Below are positions 62,498 through 64,000 of a stretch of 64,000 nt of DNA, in pieces. The notes under the pieces were generated by a model that was not told the origin of the DNA, did not search any database, and saw nothing but the letters and a program-made list of their open reading frames with translations. The translations under genes were made by a program, and so were the position numbers. The stretch is taken from assembly GCF_047654785.1 (NCBI RefSeq), contig NZ_JASGKQ010000003.1, forward strand, positions 1,984,001-2,048,000, written 5' to 3'. The stretch is from Pelomonas sp047654785 (lineage in GTDB: Bacteria; Pseudomonadota; Gammaproteobacteria; Burkholderiales; Burkholderiaceae_C). Positions within the stretch are counted from its first letter, which is position 1; every line of letters starts with the position of its first letter.

Positions 62498-64000
62498 GGC
62501 GGCGCGAGTTGCTGCTGGCGGGACTGGCCGCCACGGGTTGCACGCCCGATGCCCCAGCGCTGCAAGGCGGCTGGGTCGGCACCCATCCCGAGCGCGGGCA
62601 CCGGCTGCGCGGCGAACTGCCCCAGGCCAGCGGCCCGCTGAGGAAGACCGGCGTGCTCATCGTCGGCGGCGGCATCGCCGGGCTGGCCTGCGCGCGGGCG
62701 CTGGCCCGGCGCGGCATCGACGACTTCGCGCTGCTCGACCTCGAAGACCAGCCCGGCGGCAACAGCCGCAGCCACGTCGTCGGCAGCGCGCCCTGCCCGC
62801 TCGGCGCGCACTACCTGCCGCTGCCCGGCCCCGAGGCGCACGAGGTCAACGAACTGCTGCACGAACTGGGCCTCGCGCGCGAACAGGCCGGCCGCACGGT
62901 CTGGGACGAGCGCTGGCTCTGCCACAGCCCGCAGGAGCGGCTGTTCATCGACGGCCCGAACGGCGGCTATTGGCATGACGGCCTGCTGCCGCCGCCCGAC
63001 GGCGCCGCGTCGCTGGCCCAGTACCGCCACTTCTCGGCCCTGGTCGCGCGGGCGCAGCGCGGGCTCGGCTTCGCCATGCCCAGTCACCGCACGCGCTGGA
63101 CGGCCGGCCATGCCGCGCTGGACGCGCAGCCCTTCGCCGCCTGGTTGGACGGCCAGGGCCTGAGCGACGCACGGCTGCGCTGGTACCTCGACTACTGCTG
63201 CCGCGACGACTACGGCGCGGACGCCACCACCGTCTCCGCCTGGGCCGGCCTGCACTACTTCGCCAGCCGCCACGGCTTCCACGCGCCGGGCGACGAAGCC
63301 GCCGAGCGCGAGCCGGTGCTGACCTGGCCCGAGGGCAACGGCTGGCTGTCGCAGCGCCTCGCCGAGCCGCTGCGGGAACGCATCCACACGGGCCGCACCG
63401 TGCTGCGCGTCACCGAGCAGCGCAGCGGCGTCGAGCTGCTGGCCTGGAACGAGGCCGCCGGCGCCCCCGAGCGCTGGGCCGCGCGCGCCGTCGTGATGGC
63501 CGCACCGCTGTTCGTGTCCGCGCGGCTGCTCACCGCGCCACCCGATGCGCTGCGCGCGCTGAAGCAGCGGCACGCGCCCTGGCTGACCGCCAGCCTGCTG
63601 CTGCGCGAGCCGCTGCTGACGCGCCCCGGCGCACCGCCGTCCTGGGACAACGTGCGCTACGGCTCGACGGCGCTGGGCTACGTCGATGCGCGCCACCAGT
63701 CGCTCGACCCGACACCGCGCCCGCCGCTGCTGACGGCCTATGTCGCGCTGCCCGCCGCACGGCGCGGCGAGCTGCTGGCGCGGCCCTGGCAGCACTGGGC
63801 GCGCATCGTCACCGCCGAGCTGGCCCAGACCCACCCCGACCTGCCGGCCAAGGTCGAGCGCATCGCGCTCTGCCGCTTCGGCCACGCGATGAGCATCCCG
63901 ACGCCCGGCCTGCGCGGCTCGGCCGAACTGGCCGCCCTGAACGCGCAGCGCGGCCGCGTCGTGTTCGCGCACGGCGACCTGGCGGGCTATTCAGTGTTTG
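62494..64000 (+). CDS. FAD-dependent oxidoreductase (amine-oxidase-like), partial at right edge
   Basis: At least 502 codons are visible and the C-terminus lies outside. The TTG start overlaps the preceding stop. The N-terminus RRRELLLAGLAATGC has a twin-arginine-like start and a lipobox, so it may be a Tat-exported lipoprotein. FAD-binding motif GVLIVGGGIAGLACARAL is near residue 52, then GGNSRSH. Similar oxidoreductases follow the membrane-anchored spermidine-synthase-like gene elsewhere. Substrate unknown; a polyamine-related one is a guess. Confidence 0.85.
   Translation, partial: MRRRELLLAGLAATGCTPDAPALQGGWVGTHPERGHRLRGELPQASGPLRKTGVLIVGGGIAGLACARALARRGIDDFALLDLEDQPGGNSRSHVVGSAPCPLGAHYLPLPGPEAHEVNELLHELGLAREQAGRTVWDERWLCHSPQERLFIDGPNGGYWHDGLLPPPDGAASLAQYRHFSALVARAQRGLGFAMPSHRTRWTAGHAALDAQPFAAWLDGQGLSDARLRWYLDYCCRDDYGADATTVSAWAGLHYFASRHGFHAPGDEAAEREPVLTWPEGNGWLSQRLAEPLRERIHTGRTVLRVTEQRSGVELLAWNEAAGAPERWAARAVVMAAPLFVSARLLTAPPDALRALKQRHAPWLTASLLLREPLLTRPGAPPSWDNVRYGSTALGYVDARHQSLDPTPRPPLLTAYVALPAARRGELLARPWQHWARIVTAELAQTHPDLPAKVERIALCRFGHAMSIPTPGLRGSAELAALNAQRGRVVFAHGDLAGYSVF

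Overview
The window is 64 kb of very GC-rich, densely packed bacterial DNA with short or overlapping gene junctions. The order thrS-infC-rpmI-rplT-pheS-pheT-ihfA-merR-tRNA-Pro, together with a PEP-CTERM protein, sets of periplasmic and TonB-dependent proteins and linked nadA/nadB genes, points to a betaproteobacterium of the order Burkholderiales, probably a Roseateles/Mitsuaria/Rubrivivax-like soil or plant-associated genus. This is inferred from gene content and synteny, not from a marker-gene comparison.

Left part (1-8858): a pectin-utilisation locus read in one direction. It holds the end of kduD, a four-gene carbohydrate ABC importer (two permeases, ATPase, Tat-type binding protein), oligogalacturonate lyase, pectin methylesterase, a lipoprotein pectate lyase and an IclR-type (KdgR-like) regulator. 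Extracellular or surface enzymes de-esterify and cut pectin, the importer takes up oligogalacturonides, and Ogl/KduD feed the KDG pathway. Next come an MDR-type reductase, a GNAT protein and an SDR, closed by a strong terminator. Then follows an NAD-salvage operon (11381-14618): a perfect palindrome, a PRPP-synthetase homologue, nicotinamide phosphoribosyltransferase, and an NrtR-like regulator with a degraded Nudix box.

Middle part (14644-31430): a BaiN/HI0933-type flavoprotein, an orphan binding protein, a GH19 enzyme, tex, a TonB-dependent receptor and a patatin-like protein. These lead into the translation block. The block starts with what looks like a threonine attenuator (13-codon leader peptide with five Thr codons, an 8-nt direct repeat and an intrinsic terminator) in front of thrS. 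infC appears to use an AUC start, and the infC-rpmI gap can form a loop-to-upstream pseudoknot reminiscent of L20 autoregulation.

Right part (31544-55545): a PEP-CTERM protein, serB, rraA with an S4 protein, a Rnk-like protein, an orphan TPP enzyme, AI-2E and MFS transporters, an AraC regulator, nadA and nadB flanking a DUF433/DUF5615 pair, an S9 peptidase, a PAS-PAS-GGDEF cyclase, a fatty-acid hydroxylase family protein, a wrecked DUF2804 gene, a Fur-box-controlled TonB receptor/PepSY operon, clpB and moaE. An IS5-family element (873 bp, TAA target duplication) sits just 26 bp upstream of moaE.

Right end (56541-64000): an SPFH-SHOCT protein, a DUF4178 protein, a DUF350 membrane protein, a membrane-anchored spermidine-synthase-like protein and an FAD oxidoreductase form a cluster that looks like a membrane/polyamine-linked system. 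It is interrupted by a YCII-domain remnant and a two-gene winged-helix/nucleotidyltransferase module with its own palindromic operator, which resembles a toxin-antitoxin pair. This region, the thrS leader and the NAD-salvage operon are the most interesting parts. No gene-free stretch exceeds 300 bases, and no CRISPR array, rRNA or integrase was seen.
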